A DNA stretch of 40,228 bases from Chitinophagaceae bacterium (GTDB lineage Bacteria > Bacteroidota > Bacteroidia > Chitinophagales > Chitinophagaceae): positions 1 to 40,228 of the forward strand of contig JACSRW010000014.1 of NCBI GenBank assembly GCA_014879565.1, given 5' to 3'. This document shows positions 23,688 to 32,034 of the stretch, in pieces; the stretch's first letter is position 1, and every line of letters begins with the position of its first letter. The notes under the pieces were generated by a model that did no database searches, was not told the origin of the DNA, and worked only from the letters and a program-made list of their open reading frames with translations. The position numbers and the translations under genes were made by a program.

Positions 23688-24602
23688 ATGAAAAAGATAT
23701 TTGCACTTATACTCGGACTGGGTTTTGGGGTTGTGACCATGGCCCAGGATGCCCCGGCAGAAGAAACCAAGACGGCTGCCAAACCCAAATATGCCAGGGC
23801 TACCTTTAACTCCACCCGCATTATCAATATGCACAGTGTGGAAATCATCGCCCCGGGCAGCATGCAGTTTATGATCTCCCACCACTTCAGTCCCCTGTGG
23901 CCTGAAGGAGGTTCCAACCAGGATAACCTGGCCGGTCTGCTCGGTCTGAACTCCGGTCTGGCTTATACCTATCTCTCTTTTGATTATTCTCCCAAGGCCT
24001 GGATGAACCTGGGGCTGGCTGCAGCGGGCCGCAACCGCTATGAAGGCTGGGCCAGATTCCGCCTGCTGCGTCAGCAAACCGGACCCAAGAATATTCCGGT
24101 TACAGTAGGCTGGGTTTCCCTCTTTAACGCCAACGCAGCCAGCGATAAAAGTGTATCTCTTACCTGGAATAAATACTCTTTCATGCACCAGCTGCAGATT
24201 GCCCGGAAGTTTTCTGATAAACTCTCCCTCCAGCTGATGCCGACCATGATTTATTTCAACGAGATTCCCTATGGTATTAACAATACCAATTCGGTATGGT
24301 CACTGGGACTGGGAGGTAAATATAAAATCCACGCCAATAAGAATATCACGTTTGAATATGCCCGCCAGTTTAATATGTATGAAAACCTGATTGACAAAAA
24401 CGGGAACATCGTGAACTACAAACCCGACCTGCTTTCCCTGGGTATGGAATTCAATACCGGCGGTCACCTGTTCCAGTTCTATGTGGGCAATACCACCAAC
24501 TCATCAAATATTGATCAGCTGGCCCGGAACAACACCAACCTGAAGTTCCGCAACTGGTCATTCGGCTTTACCATCAACCGGAGTCTCAATCTGAAAAAAT
24601 AG
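23688..24602 (+). CDS. DUF5777-family outer-membrane beta-barrel protein
   Basis: A 304-residue exported protein with a signal peptide ending in VTMAQ (residue 20). The rest is beta-strand-rich with aromatic strand ends: FMISHHFSPLWPEGG, LGLAAAGRNRYEGWARFRLL, LQLMPTMIYF, and a C-terminal SFGFTINRSL. It matches the DUF5777 barrel family of Bacteroidota. It is the third gene of the operon with two heme-motif lipoproteins. The pairing suggests a porin-cytochrome arrangement or a partner barrel for the lipoproteins, which is inference. A strong terminator follows. Confidence 0.85.
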   Translation: MKKIFALILGLGFGVVTMAQDAPAEETKTAAKPKYARATFNSTRIINMHSVEIIAPGSMQFMISHHFSPLWPEGGSNQDNLAGLLGLNSGLAYTYLSFDYSPKAWMNLGLAAAGRNRYEGWARFRLLRQQTGPKNIPVTVGWVSLFNANAASDKSVSLTWNKYSFMHQLQIARKFSDKLSLQLMPTMIYFNEIPYGINNTNSVWSLGLGGKYKIHANKNITFEYARQFNMYENLIDKNGNIVNYKPDLLSLGMEFNTGGHLFQFYVGNTTNSSNIDQLARNNTNLKFRNWSFGFTINRSLNLKK

Positions 24603-24635
24603 GATAAAAGAATCCACTGTTCTGAAAAAAACCTG

Positions 24636-24668
24636 CAGGGGCTGTGTCAAAGATACAGCCCCTGTTTT
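24636..24668. terminator. Bidirectional intrinsic terminator
   Basis: A 10-bp perfect stem (CAGGGGCTGT, 24636-24645, with ACAGCCCCTG, 24655-24664) and a 9-base loop is followed by TTTT. On the minus strand it is followed within three bases by a run of seven T. It serves the DUF5777 operon and the convergent asparaginase-domain gene. Confidence 0.88.
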
Positions 24669-25155
24669 ATGCCACCTCCTCAAACATCCCCGTCTGTTTA
24701 TTCTTCCGCACATTATCCGCCCTAAAATACCGCCCGTTCATCGCCACATAGACACCGGGTGGCAGGGTCTGGGAAAATGCGAGGGCGCTGCCCAGGTTGA
24801 AGAGGCCGTCGGAACTGCCGAATTTGATGGGAATCATGGCACCGGTCAGCACCACGGTTTTATCTTTTACTTTTTGGGAAAGCATTAAAGCGGTTTCCGC
24901 CATGGTATCCGTACCATGGGTGATGACAATCTGATCCTCCTCGCAGTTATTGCACTGGTGGACGATCAGTTCCCGGTCCTCATCCGTCATTTCCAGGCTG
25001 TCAATCATCATCAGGGTGCGGATCTCCACGGGTACCTTGCAGCGACCCATTTCCAGCAGGTCATGCATATGGGTATCGTTAAAATAAAGCTGACCGGTGA
25101 TTTCATTGTATTCCTTGTCAAAAGTACCTCCGGTGATAAAGATGCGGATCGCCAT
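24667..25155 (-). CDS. Single-domain asparaginase-family protein
   Basis: A 162-residue protein equal to the N-terminal domain of L-asparaginase. It has the first active-site motif ITGGTFDKEYNEITG (Thr near residue 12) and the second, VITHGTDTMAETA, plus KTVVLTGAMIPI. The C-terminal domain of full-length enzymes (about 330 residues) is absent. The sequence ends cleanly at a terminator, so this looks like a genuine short family and not a recent truncation. Whether it hydrolyses asparagine is unknown. Confidence 0.85.
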   Translation of the reverse strand: MAIRIFITGGTFDKEYNEITGQLYFNDTHMHDLLEMGRCKVPVEIRTLMMIDSLEMTDEDRELIVHQCNNCEEDQIVITHGTDTMAETALMLSQKVKDKTVVLTGAMIPIKFGSSDGLFNLGSALAFSQTLPPGVYVAMNGRYFRADNVRKNKQTGMFEEVA

Positions 25156-25216
25156 TGTGTGCAGTTTCGCGTAAAGGTAAAAGAAAGGTCCGATTCAGGC
25201 TTGGCCGGCGAATCAG

Positions 25217-25224
25217 TAACTTTG
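25217..25224 (+). promoter_or_regulatory. -7 promoter element of the rhodanese/TlpA genes
   Basis: TAACTTTG, exact TAnnTTTG match, about 80 bases before the rhodanese ATG at 25304. Confidence 0.6.
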
Positions 25225-25303
25225 CAACGGAACGGGCGTTGGCATCGTCTGCTGAATTGGTTTAAAATCCGGCCCGCGCTTAAAACAGTCAAATGGTAAA
25301 CAC

Positions 25304-25747
25304 ATGAAATTATTTTCCCGAATTCTCCTTTTCTGTCTCCTGCAAACAGTCTTTTTACTGAACAGCAACGCACAGGGGGGTAATGCCGAACCCTGGAGCG
25401 CCAAACAATTACTGGATCCCGCTGAACTGGCAAAGACCATCAATGCCGGCAAAGCCCTGCCCTATATTTATTGTATCGGACCCAGTGCTGTCATAAAAGG
25501 TTCCGTGGATATCGGACCGGGAAATGAAAAATCCAGTATTGAAAAACTTAAAGCCGCTGTATCCAAACTGCCGAAAGACGCGCCGATCGTGCTTTATTGC
25601 GGCTGCTGCCCTTTCCGCAACTGTCCGAATATACGCCCGGCATTCAGCCTGCTCAATCAGCTGAAGTTCACCAACCACAAACTGCTTAACCTGGCCACCA
25701 ATATCCGGGTTGACTGGATCAGTAAGGGCTACCCGGTTGCTCAATAA
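25304..25747 (+). CDS. Exported rhodanese-like protein
   Basis: A 147-residue periplasmic protein. The signal peptide ends at NAQ (residue 24). The rhodanese-fold active loop is VLYCGCCPFRNCPN (Cys99, Cys101, Cys102, Cys107), more cysteine-rich than the usual single-Cys loop. This form recurs in Bacteroidota proteins and might handle sulfur transfer, metals or disulfides; the function is not established. It is followed after seven bases by a TlpA-type thioredoxin, so a joint periplasmic thiol role is plausible. Confidence 0.82.
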   Translation: MKLFSRILLFCLLQTVFLLNSNAQGGNAEPWSAKQLLDPAELAKTINAGKALPYIYCIGPSAVIKGSVDIGPGNEKSSIEKLKAAVSKLPKDAPIVLYCGCCPFRNCPNIRPAFSLLNQLKFTNHKLLNLATNIRVDWISKGYPVAQ

Positions 25748-25754
25748 TCAATGT

Positions 25755-26282
25755 ATGCGAATGAAACAGTTATTGTTTTTACCCGCCATACTGGCTTTTT
25801 TATTCAGCCTTTCAGTCAGCGCACAGGAGCAGGAACTGAAAACAGGGGATAAAGCTCCTGATATCCGCCTGCCCACCACAGCAGGTGATACCGTTACTCT
25901 TTCCTCCCTGAGCGGAAAAATCGTGCTGGTGGATTTCTGGGCCACCTGGTGCGCGCCCTGTATCACGGAACAACCTGAACTGGCCGCCCTCTATAAAAAA
26001 TTCAGAAATACCAGCTTTCAGGCCGGCACCGGTTTTGAGATTTACGGAGTATCACTGGATAACAAAAAGGAAAGCTGGCAGGAAATCGTAAATAAGCTGA
26101 AAATTGACTGGATCCAGGTGAGTGACCTGAAATTCTGGGCTTCCCCGGTAGCCGCCACCTACGCCATCCCGGAATTGCCTTATAATGTGCTGATTGATGG
26201 AAAAGGTATGGTGCTGGCCGTAAACCTGCATGGAGCAGAACTGGAAAAATTTCTGACATTGATTGCCGTAAGCAAAGAATAA
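25755..26282 (+). CDS. TlpA-type thioredoxin-family protein
   Basis: A 175-residue exported thioredoxin-like oxidoreductase of the AhpC/TSA-Redoxin TlpA group. Signal peptide at residues 1-24 (SVSAQ). The active site is FWATWCAPC (Cys66, Cys69), and the cis-proline segment is ELPYNVLIDGKG. Such proteins reduce disulfides during cytochrome c maturation or resist redox stress in the periplasm. The frame is open from 25710 inside the rhodanese gene. I chose MRMKQ at 25755, although MKQ at 25761 is equally good. Confidence 0.9.
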   Translation: MRMKQLLFLPAILAFLFSLSVSAQEQELKTGDKAPDIRLPTTAGDTVTLSSLSGKIVLVDFWATWCAPCITEQPELAALYKKFRNTSFQAGTGFEIYGVSLDNKKESWQEIVNKLKIDWIQVSDLKFWASPVAATYAIPELPYNVLIDGKGMVLAVNLHGAELEKFLTLIAVSKE

Positions 26283-26704
26283 ACAGGGTTTTTCCCTTGT
26301 ATAACAGCTTTGCAATCATTTAGATAAAGGTGGAAAACTAAACCCGTGATTTTTTTCGTTGATGTAAATTAATCCCTATTTTAGCGGGCCTGAAACAAAA
26401 AAGGTCCTTCCGTAGAAACGGATTGACCTCTAACGATTGCTTGCCATATGAAAATTCTTCGAGTAAGAGCTTTTAGGTGCTGATTTTGAATTAGTTACCA
26501 GCTTTTTTAGAAGATTTTCTCTTTACCTTTGACCTCTGACCGCTTGCTTCTCTGACGATTGCTGCCGTATGATTAATCTTCTGACACAAAAGTAAACAGC
26601 GGTACCTTGTCCGGCAAATCAACTATAGCCCGGTTTTATCATCGCTAAGGGGACCTGTGATCGCTGAAACCCTTGCTGGCAGCGGATTTCAGAAAAATAT
26701 CACC
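26283..26704 (+). other. 422-base leader/intergenic region with duplicated blocks
   Basis: No full gene is visible. Two blocks are repeated: TTGACCTCT (26423-26431 and 26529-26537), and ACGATTGCTTGCCATATGA (26433-26451) versus ACGATTGCTGCCGTATGA (26555-26572). In each copy the ATG opens a tiny frame: 11 codons (MKILRVRAFRC) and 8 codons (MINLLTQK). The exact -7 element lies between the copies. Confidence 0.5.
26524..26531 (+). promoter_or_regulatory. -7 promoter element upstream of the helical-repeat gene
   Basis: TACCTTTG, exact TAnnTTTG match, about 175 bases before the start at 26705. It would give a long leader containing the second duplicated block. Confidence 0.55.
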
Positions 26705-28261
26705 ATGATGCCCAACCGTTCCGCCGACATATTATTTCAGCTGATAAAATCCCTTGAAAAGGCCGAAAAAAGGCATTTCAAACTCTATATCAACCGCAGT
26801 TCCGGAAAGGAAGAGCTGAAAATCGTCCGTCTTTTTGATGTGCTGGACAAGATGAAGGAGTACGACGAGAAGATCCTGCTGAAACGGATGGAGGATGTGA
26901 CCAAGCCCCAGCTTTCCAACCTGAAAACACATTTATACAAACAGATCCTGGCCAGTCTGCGGCTCCTGAAAAGTGATGACAGCCTTGACCTGCAGCTGAA
27001 CGAGCAGTTTGACTATGCGCATATCCTGTACAAGAAAGGACTGTTTATGCAGAGCCTCCGGATCATTGAGCGGGCGAAGGAAACGGCGCGCGTAAACCAG
27101 AAATACAATTTTCTGCCCCAGCTCATCGCCCTGGAAAAAAGAATTGAGGGATTGCATATTACCCGGCATATTCATACCCGGGCGGATGCGCTTTCACTGG
27201 AGGCCAATGAGGTCAATAAACATATTGACAAAGTTGCCCGCCTGTCAAACCTGGCCCTGCAGCTTTTCAGCTGGTTTGTACAGCACGGCCATGCCCGGGA
27301 TGAATATGATGAAAAGGATATCCGCCGGTTTATGACTCAGAACCTGCCTTCCGGTGCCTGGAAGGAAACCGGTTTTTATGAGCGGATGTATTTATTCCAG
27401 AGTTATACCTGGTATGCGTTTATCCGGCAGGACTTTCTCCAGTATTACCGCTATACACAGAAATGGGTTGACCTTTTCCATGAACAACCGCTTATGATCC
27501 GGGTGGAAACCGGTCATTATATCAAGGGCATCCATAACCTGCTCAATGCGCATTTTGACCTGCGGAATCACCGGCAGTTTGAAAAAACCCTGAAGCAGAT
27601 GGTAGAATTCTCCCTGTCGGAACGGGTGAGGGAAAATGACAACTTCCGGGTGCAGCTCTTTATCTATATCAGCCAGGCAAGAATTAACCAGCATTTTATG
27701 CGCGGCACTTTCCGCGAAGGTTTGTCTCTGGTGCCTTCCATTGAAAAGGAACTCGCCGAGAACGAAATCTTCCTGGACAGTCACCGCATCCTGGTGCTGA
27801 ACTACAAATTTGCCATGCTGTATTTCGGCAGCGGGGATTACAATACCAGTATTGATTACCTGCAGCAGATCATCAACGATAAAACAAATCTCCGGTACGA
27901 TCTGCAGTGTTATGCCCGCCTCGTACATCTGCTGGCCCATTATGAACTGGGCAATGATATGCTGATGGAATCCCTCACCAAATCGGTATTCCGGTTTATG
28001 ACCAGGATGAAAAACCTCACCGCTATTGAAGAAGCAATGATCCGCTTCCTGCGGAACTCTATTACCATACCTGCCCGGCAACTCAAACCGGAGTTTGAAA
28101 AATTCCTGCAGCAGATCAAACACCTGGAGAATAACCGGTACCAGACCCGGGCCTTTGCTTACCTGGATATTATTTCCTGGGTGGAAAGTAAAGTGTACAA
28201 CAAGCCCATGGAGGCAATTATTCATGAAAAATACCTGGCCAGTAAGCGAAGGGCTGAGTAA
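26705..28261 (+). CDS. Helical-repeat (TPR-like) cytosolic protein, function unknown
   Basis: A 518-residue, almost entirely alpha-helical protein without signal peptide or membrane segments. The N-terminus (SADILFQLIKSLEKAEKRHF) is followed by repeated helix pairs with TPR-like spacing (AHILYKKGLFMQSLRIIERAKE; FAMLYFGSGDYNTSIDYLQQII). It resembles large uncharacterised proteins found widely in Chitinophagaceae. No catalytic motif is visible; a scaffold role is likely. The frame starts at a GTG at 26657, but MMPNRSADIL at 26705 is the better start. It ends six bases from the convergent WG-repeat gene. Confidence 0.7.
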   Translation: MMPNRSADILFQLIKSLEKAEKRHFKLYINRSSGKEELKIVRLFDVLDKMKEYDEKILLKRMEDVTKPQLSNLKTHLYKQILASLRLLKSDDSLDLQLNEQFDYAHILYKKGLFMQSLRIIERAKETARVNQKYNFLPQLIALEKRIEGLHITRHIHTRADALSLEANEVNKHIDKVARLSNLALQLFSWFVQHGHARDEYDEKDIRRFMTQNLPSGAWKETGFYERMYLFQSYTWYAFIRQDFLQYYRYTQKWVDLFHEQPLMIRVETGHYIKGIHNLLNAHFDLRNHRQFEKTLKQMVEFSLSERVRENDNFRVQLFIYISQARINQHFMRGTFREGLSLVPSIEKELAENEIFLDSHRILVLNYKFAMLYFGSGDYNTSIDYLQQIINDKTNLRYDLQCYARLVHLLAHYELGNDMLMESLTKSVFRFMTRMKNLTAIEEAMIRFLRNSITIPARQLKPEFEKFLQQIKHLENNRYQTRAFAYLDIISWVESKVYNKPMEAIIHEKYLASKRRAE

Positions 28262-28267
28262 ACAGCA

Positions 28268-30532
28268 TCAGTCCTGAAGCAGGCTCGCCACCATGCCGGT
28301 TCCTTCGTGAAATAGCAGGGCCAGATCAAACTGAAGCGGAATCAGCAGGATCCCTTTTGTATTGATAAATCCCCAGCGTTTATTCCGGCATACGGCTGCC
28401 AGTCCTTCCGAAAAAGGAATCGCGTCATCATACTCAAACCCGATAACCATCCTGCCTTCCCGGTTAATAAAGCCTTTTTTCCCTTTTTCATTTTCCACCA
28501 GGGCCAGTCCTTCAGGTGAAAAGGCGCTCCGGAATAACGCGGCAAAAAGCTCTTTCCCTTCCTGGTCAATCAACAGGATTTCGCCATCGGTATCTGCCAC
28601 CAGGGCCGTTCCTCCGGAAAAAGACCGGGCTGCCGGGTAACGGGCGGGAATCTGCCATTCGCCCCGGGTGTTAATATAGCCGTACCGGTCACCGGAGCGG
28701 ACAAGGGCCAGTCCCTCCCTGAACCCGTACACCTGTTCAAACCGGAAGGGGATCACCAGTTTGCCTTCTTTATTGATATAACCCCAGCGACCGCCCTGGC
28801 AAACCGGAGCCAGTCCTTCTGAAAAATCGGAAGCATCCTCAAACCGGAAGGGAATCAGCAGGGCCCCGCTTTTATCCAGGTAACCAAAAAGAGAATCCCG
28901 GCGAACGACTGCCCTGTCTTCTTTAAACGAATAAAGCATATCATAAACCGGGGGTGCCAGGAAACGCCCGCCTTTATCCAGGTATCCGTAACGGCCGTTT
29001 ATTTTCACAATGGCCAGTCCCTTACTGAAATTATACGCATAATCAAACCGGAAACCGGTAAGACTGTCCCCGTCCTGAAAAATAAATCCCCACTTATTTC
29101 CTTTTCGTACCGCGGCGACACCTTCACTGAAATGGCCCGCACTGTCGTAGATACAGGGAATGACCAGTTGCCCCTGCCGGTTCATAAAGCCCCATTTGCT
29201 GTTTTTCAGAACCGGACTCATGTTATTGGAGAAAATTCCGGTCAGCACCCCCTGCTCTCCTTTAATCAGTGTGGAACCCCAGGTACTGATATAATCAATC
29301 CTGATTTTTTCCCTCTCATTACCGGGTTGTATTGTCTCCGGCTCTTCTTCCCGGTCGGCTTTTACAAACTCCCCTTTTTTATTGATAAAATAGGCATCCC
29401 CGCTTTTCACCCGGGCCAGGCCATCATAAAAAGGCTCCGCTTCCTCAAAACGGCAGGAGATCACCTGAAAATAATTTTTACCATCTGTTTTATAATAGCC
29501 CCATTTTCCGGATTGCCGGACCGCAATCATACTGTCACTTATCTGGCCCAGTTCTTCGTACAGGCAGGGCAGGACTTCATTTCCTTTTTTGTCAATGAGT
29601 CCATGCAATTCACCTTTGCGGACTATATGCGCAAAACCCTCTGTAAAGGGAAAGGCCGTTATAATTCCTTCCCCGATATTGGTGATGACTCCTTCATTTT
29701 TCCGGTTGATATAGATATAGGATTCCACAGCCCCTTCCATCAGGGTCATGACGGCGGCCAAGCCTTCACTGAAACGTTCAGCTCTTTCATACTGGGGAAA
29801 GATGACCGGTTCTCCGGATGTATTGACAAAGCCATACAGATCTCCCTGGCGGATTACAGCCAGCCCTTCATAAAAAGCATCCACCCAGTCGTATTCCGGG
29901 TTGATCAGCAAAACACCTTCCCTGTTGACGATCCCCCATTTTTCCCCGATGGATACGGCGGCCCGCTCCTCGCGGAAGGGACTCACAAACGTAAAACGGG
30001 GGGCACTCAGCATTTTTCCGTCTCCCTGGTACAATCCGTAGTTGTCTCCTTTCTTTACCCAGTACAGTCCGCCTTCATCGGGTATCATATCATCAAACTG
30101 GCAGGGAATACCGGCTCCGCCGGTAACAGATACCGTACCCAGCTTACCGTTTTGCTTTACGATACAAACACCCCCTATAACATCTCCGGTAGAATCATAC
30201 ACAAAATGAGTCATTGTCTTTCCAAAGGGATTGATAAACCCCCATTTTTTTCCCAGTCTTACCGGGGCCAGTCCGCCTTCAAAATAACCGGCCGAATCAT
30301 ACCGGAACGGGATGAGCGTATCGCCTGTTTTATAATGGACAAAGCCATATTTTCCGTTTTTTTCTGCGGGATACAGGAAATATTCATCACTTACCCCTTC
30401 TTTCACCGGGGCACTGTTGAATAGTAGTTGAGCCGCGCTGAATTCTTCCGGTAACAGGACGGACTGAGCACGGCTTTCTTTGCTGATCAGCAGCCATACC
30501 AGCGATAGGGTCAGGAAATACCTTAGGTTCAT
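28268..30532 (-). CDS. Secreted WG-repeat protein
   Basis: A 754-residue exported protein with a signal peptide (residues 1-22, ESRAQ). The rest is about 19 WG beta-repeats of 30-45 residues, each with a GKWGFINxxG-like core (for example GKKWGFINPFGK, NSKWGFMNRQGQ, GGRWGYINKEGK, NKRWGFINTKGI) and a partner segment such as FSEGLAPV. WG repeats are thought to form beta structures for binding proteins or glycans; no enzyme motif is present. It starts three bases after the stop of the coiled-coil gene, so the two are co-transcribed and probably act together at the surface or in the periplasm. Confidence 0.88.
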   Translation of the reverse strand: MNLRYFLTLSLVWLLISKESRAQSVLLPEEFSAAQLLFNSAPVKEGVSDEYFLYPAEKNGKYGFVHYKTGDTLIPFRYDSAGYFEGGLAPVRLGKKWGFINPFGKTMTHFVYDSTGDVIGGVCIVKQNGKLGTVSVTGGAGIPCQFDDMIPDEGGLYWVKKGDNYGLYQGDGKMLSAPRFTFVSPFREERAAVSIGEKWGIVNREGVLLINPEYDWVDAFYEGLAVIRQGDLYGFVNTSGEPVIFPQYERAERFSEGLAAVMTLMEGAVESYIYINRKNEGVITNIGEGIITAFPFTEGFAHIVRKGELHGLIDKKGNEVLPCLYEELGQISDSMIAVRQSGKWGYYKTDGKNYFQVISCRFEEAEPFYDGLARVKSGDAYFINKKGEFVKADREEEPETIQPGNEREKIRIDYISTWGSTLIKGEQGVLTGIFSNNMSPVLKNSKWGFMNRQGQLVIPCIYDSAGHFSEGVAAVRKGNKWGFIFQDGDSLTGFRFDYAYNFSKGLAIVKINGRYGYLDKGGRFLAPPVYDMLYSFKEDRAVVRRDSLFGYLDKSGALLIPFRFEDASDFSEGLAPVCQGGRWGYINKEGKLVIPFRFEQVYGFREGLALVRSGDRYGYINTRGEWQIPARYPAARSFSGGTALVADTDGEILLIDQEGKELFAALFRSAFSPEGLALVENEKGKKGFINREGRMVIGFEYDDAIPFSEGLAAVCRNKRWGFINTKGILLIPLQFDLALLFHEGTGMVASLLQD

Positions 30533-30535
30533 ATA

Positions 30536-31891
30536 TTACCAGTTTCGGTTTTGAAATAAAAAAGGTGGCGGGGGCTTTGACCAGCGGGTTTTGCCGGTGC
30601 AGTTTTCATTACAGCCCTGGCTGTATCGCTTTAAGCATTTTTCCAGGCACTCAATTTCATTTTTGCGCTGTTCAATACCGGCGGAAAGCAACTGTACCTG
30701 GTTATAAAGATCTTCGCTGTTCGCGCTGGTTTTCCGGATAGTGTGCCAGCTGTAACCGGTCACGGCAAGATGCGTATAGGTTTCACCGATGATTTTGGCC
30801 AGTTCAAAATAATCACCCGGCATCCGGATGATTTTGCTGTCGCCGACAATTTTGGGGAAAGGCGCCAGTTTTTTAACCAGGTTTTCATACTTCGTGATAT
30901 GACAGGTTTCCAATAAGCCGTTCAGGAATAAAAGAGTTTCCAGGTCGGCCTTCACCATTTCTTTTTCGCCCTTCATTACCTCCTGCACATGCGCGCCCAG
31001 GTCAAGGCCCATGCCTATCCGGTCGGCCAGGTCCTGCAGTTTATTGAAATCAATATTGGCTGCCTTGCTTTCCGCGATCAGCCATTTCTGTAATTCCGGG
31101 CTGGATTCGCCAAAGAGTTTACTCCATTGCTGAAACAGGATGGGTTTTACTTCCGGGCTCATCATATCCACAAAACAGTACTTGATATAGATACCCCCGA
31201 TCCAGGGTACGGCATTGGCAATAATATTATTCATGGACTTGTCCATTTCCTCACTCCAGCGTTCCAGTTCGCCGGCATTATTTGCCAGGCTTTTTGACAG
31301 GGATTTGATCCGTGACTGGGCGGTTTTGATATCGGTCTTAAAAACCCGGATAGTATTTTCGGCTTCTTTGATTTTTTCCTTAAAAGCTTCCTGTTCTTTT
31401 CTTTCGGCTTCCTGGCGGGCGGCTTCTTTTTGTTTCCATCTTTCTATCTCTGCTTTGCGCAATTCCTCATTCTGTTTTTTTTGTTCCTGGGCGGCTTTGT
31501 TCTGTTGTTTTTCTTTGTCCAGGGCTGCTTCGGCTTCTCTCAGTTTACTGCTGTAGCTGGTATTCCAGGGCACTTTACGCTGGGCTTTCCGTAATAAACG
31601 CACGGCTTCATCCCAGTCACGCCTGTTCATGGCGCTCTGGGCTTTCTGGTAATGCTCCCGGGCCTCTTCCGCTTTTTGTTCCTCTGTTTTTACAAAAGGA
31701 AGGCGGTAGCTGCCGGAGTTACCGGAGGGCTGTGAAGGAGCCGGTACATGAACAGATTGGATGCTTCTGCCCGACCAGCTCTCCAGTTGCCGGAGAGCTG
31801 TCTGGGCCTGACCTTTGTTGGCAAAGCCGGAAAGCAGTATAAAAAGAATGAAAACGGAGTTGCCGGTCGGGTAAATGCTGACAGATTTCAT
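30536..31891 (-). CDS. Exported TPR/coiled-coil protein, function unknown
   Basis: A 451-residue protein with a signal peptide ending in GQAQ (residue 30). A TPR-like helix pair (EHYQKAQSAMNRRDWDEAVRL) lies at about 78-100. A long, highly charged coiled coil runs over about 115-220 (Lys/Glu/Gln-rich). A helical C-terminal domain without a recognised fold ends in a proline- and cysteine-containing tail (CLEKCLKRYSQGCNENC). It is the first gene of a two-gene unit with the WG-repeat protein. I do not recognise a family beyond the coiled coil. Confidence 0.72.
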   Translation of the reverse strand: MKSVSIYPTGNSVFILFILLSGFANKGQAQTALRQLESWSGRSIQSVHVPAPSQPSGNSGSYRLPFVKTEEQKAEEAREHYQKAQSAMNRRDWDEAVRLLRKAQRKVPWNTSYSSKLREAEAALDKEKQQNKAAQEQKKQNEELRKAEIERWKQKEAARQEAERKEQEAFKEKIKEAENTIRVFKTDIKTAQSRIKSLSKSLANNAGELERWSEEMDKSMNNIIANAVPWIGGIYIKYCFVDMMSPEVKPILFQQWSKLFGESSPELQKWLIAESKAANIDFNKLQDLADRIGMGLDLGAHVQEVMKGEKEMVKADLETLLFLNGLLETCHITKYENLVKKLAPFPKIVGDSKIIRMPGDYFELAKIIGETYTHLAVTGYSWHTIRKTSANSEDLYNQVQLLSAGIEQRKNEIECLEKCLKRYSQGCNENCTGKTRWSKPPPPFLFQNRNW

Positions 31892-32034
31892 ACGGATGTA
31901 GTTAAGCAGGGATGTCCCAATATATACTCCGTTTATGCCGGTTACAATGAGAAAAAGCAGCGGCAGCGCTGAGTTGGGTCATCCTGTACGGCTTTTTACG
32001 GGATTACCTTTTGTGAGGTCCAAAAACTCCCGGC

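Noticed and set aside
29132-30424. 430-codon plus-strand frame opposite the WG-repeat gene
   Set aside because: Antisense to a repeat-rich gene; its repetitiveness is inherited from the WG repeats.
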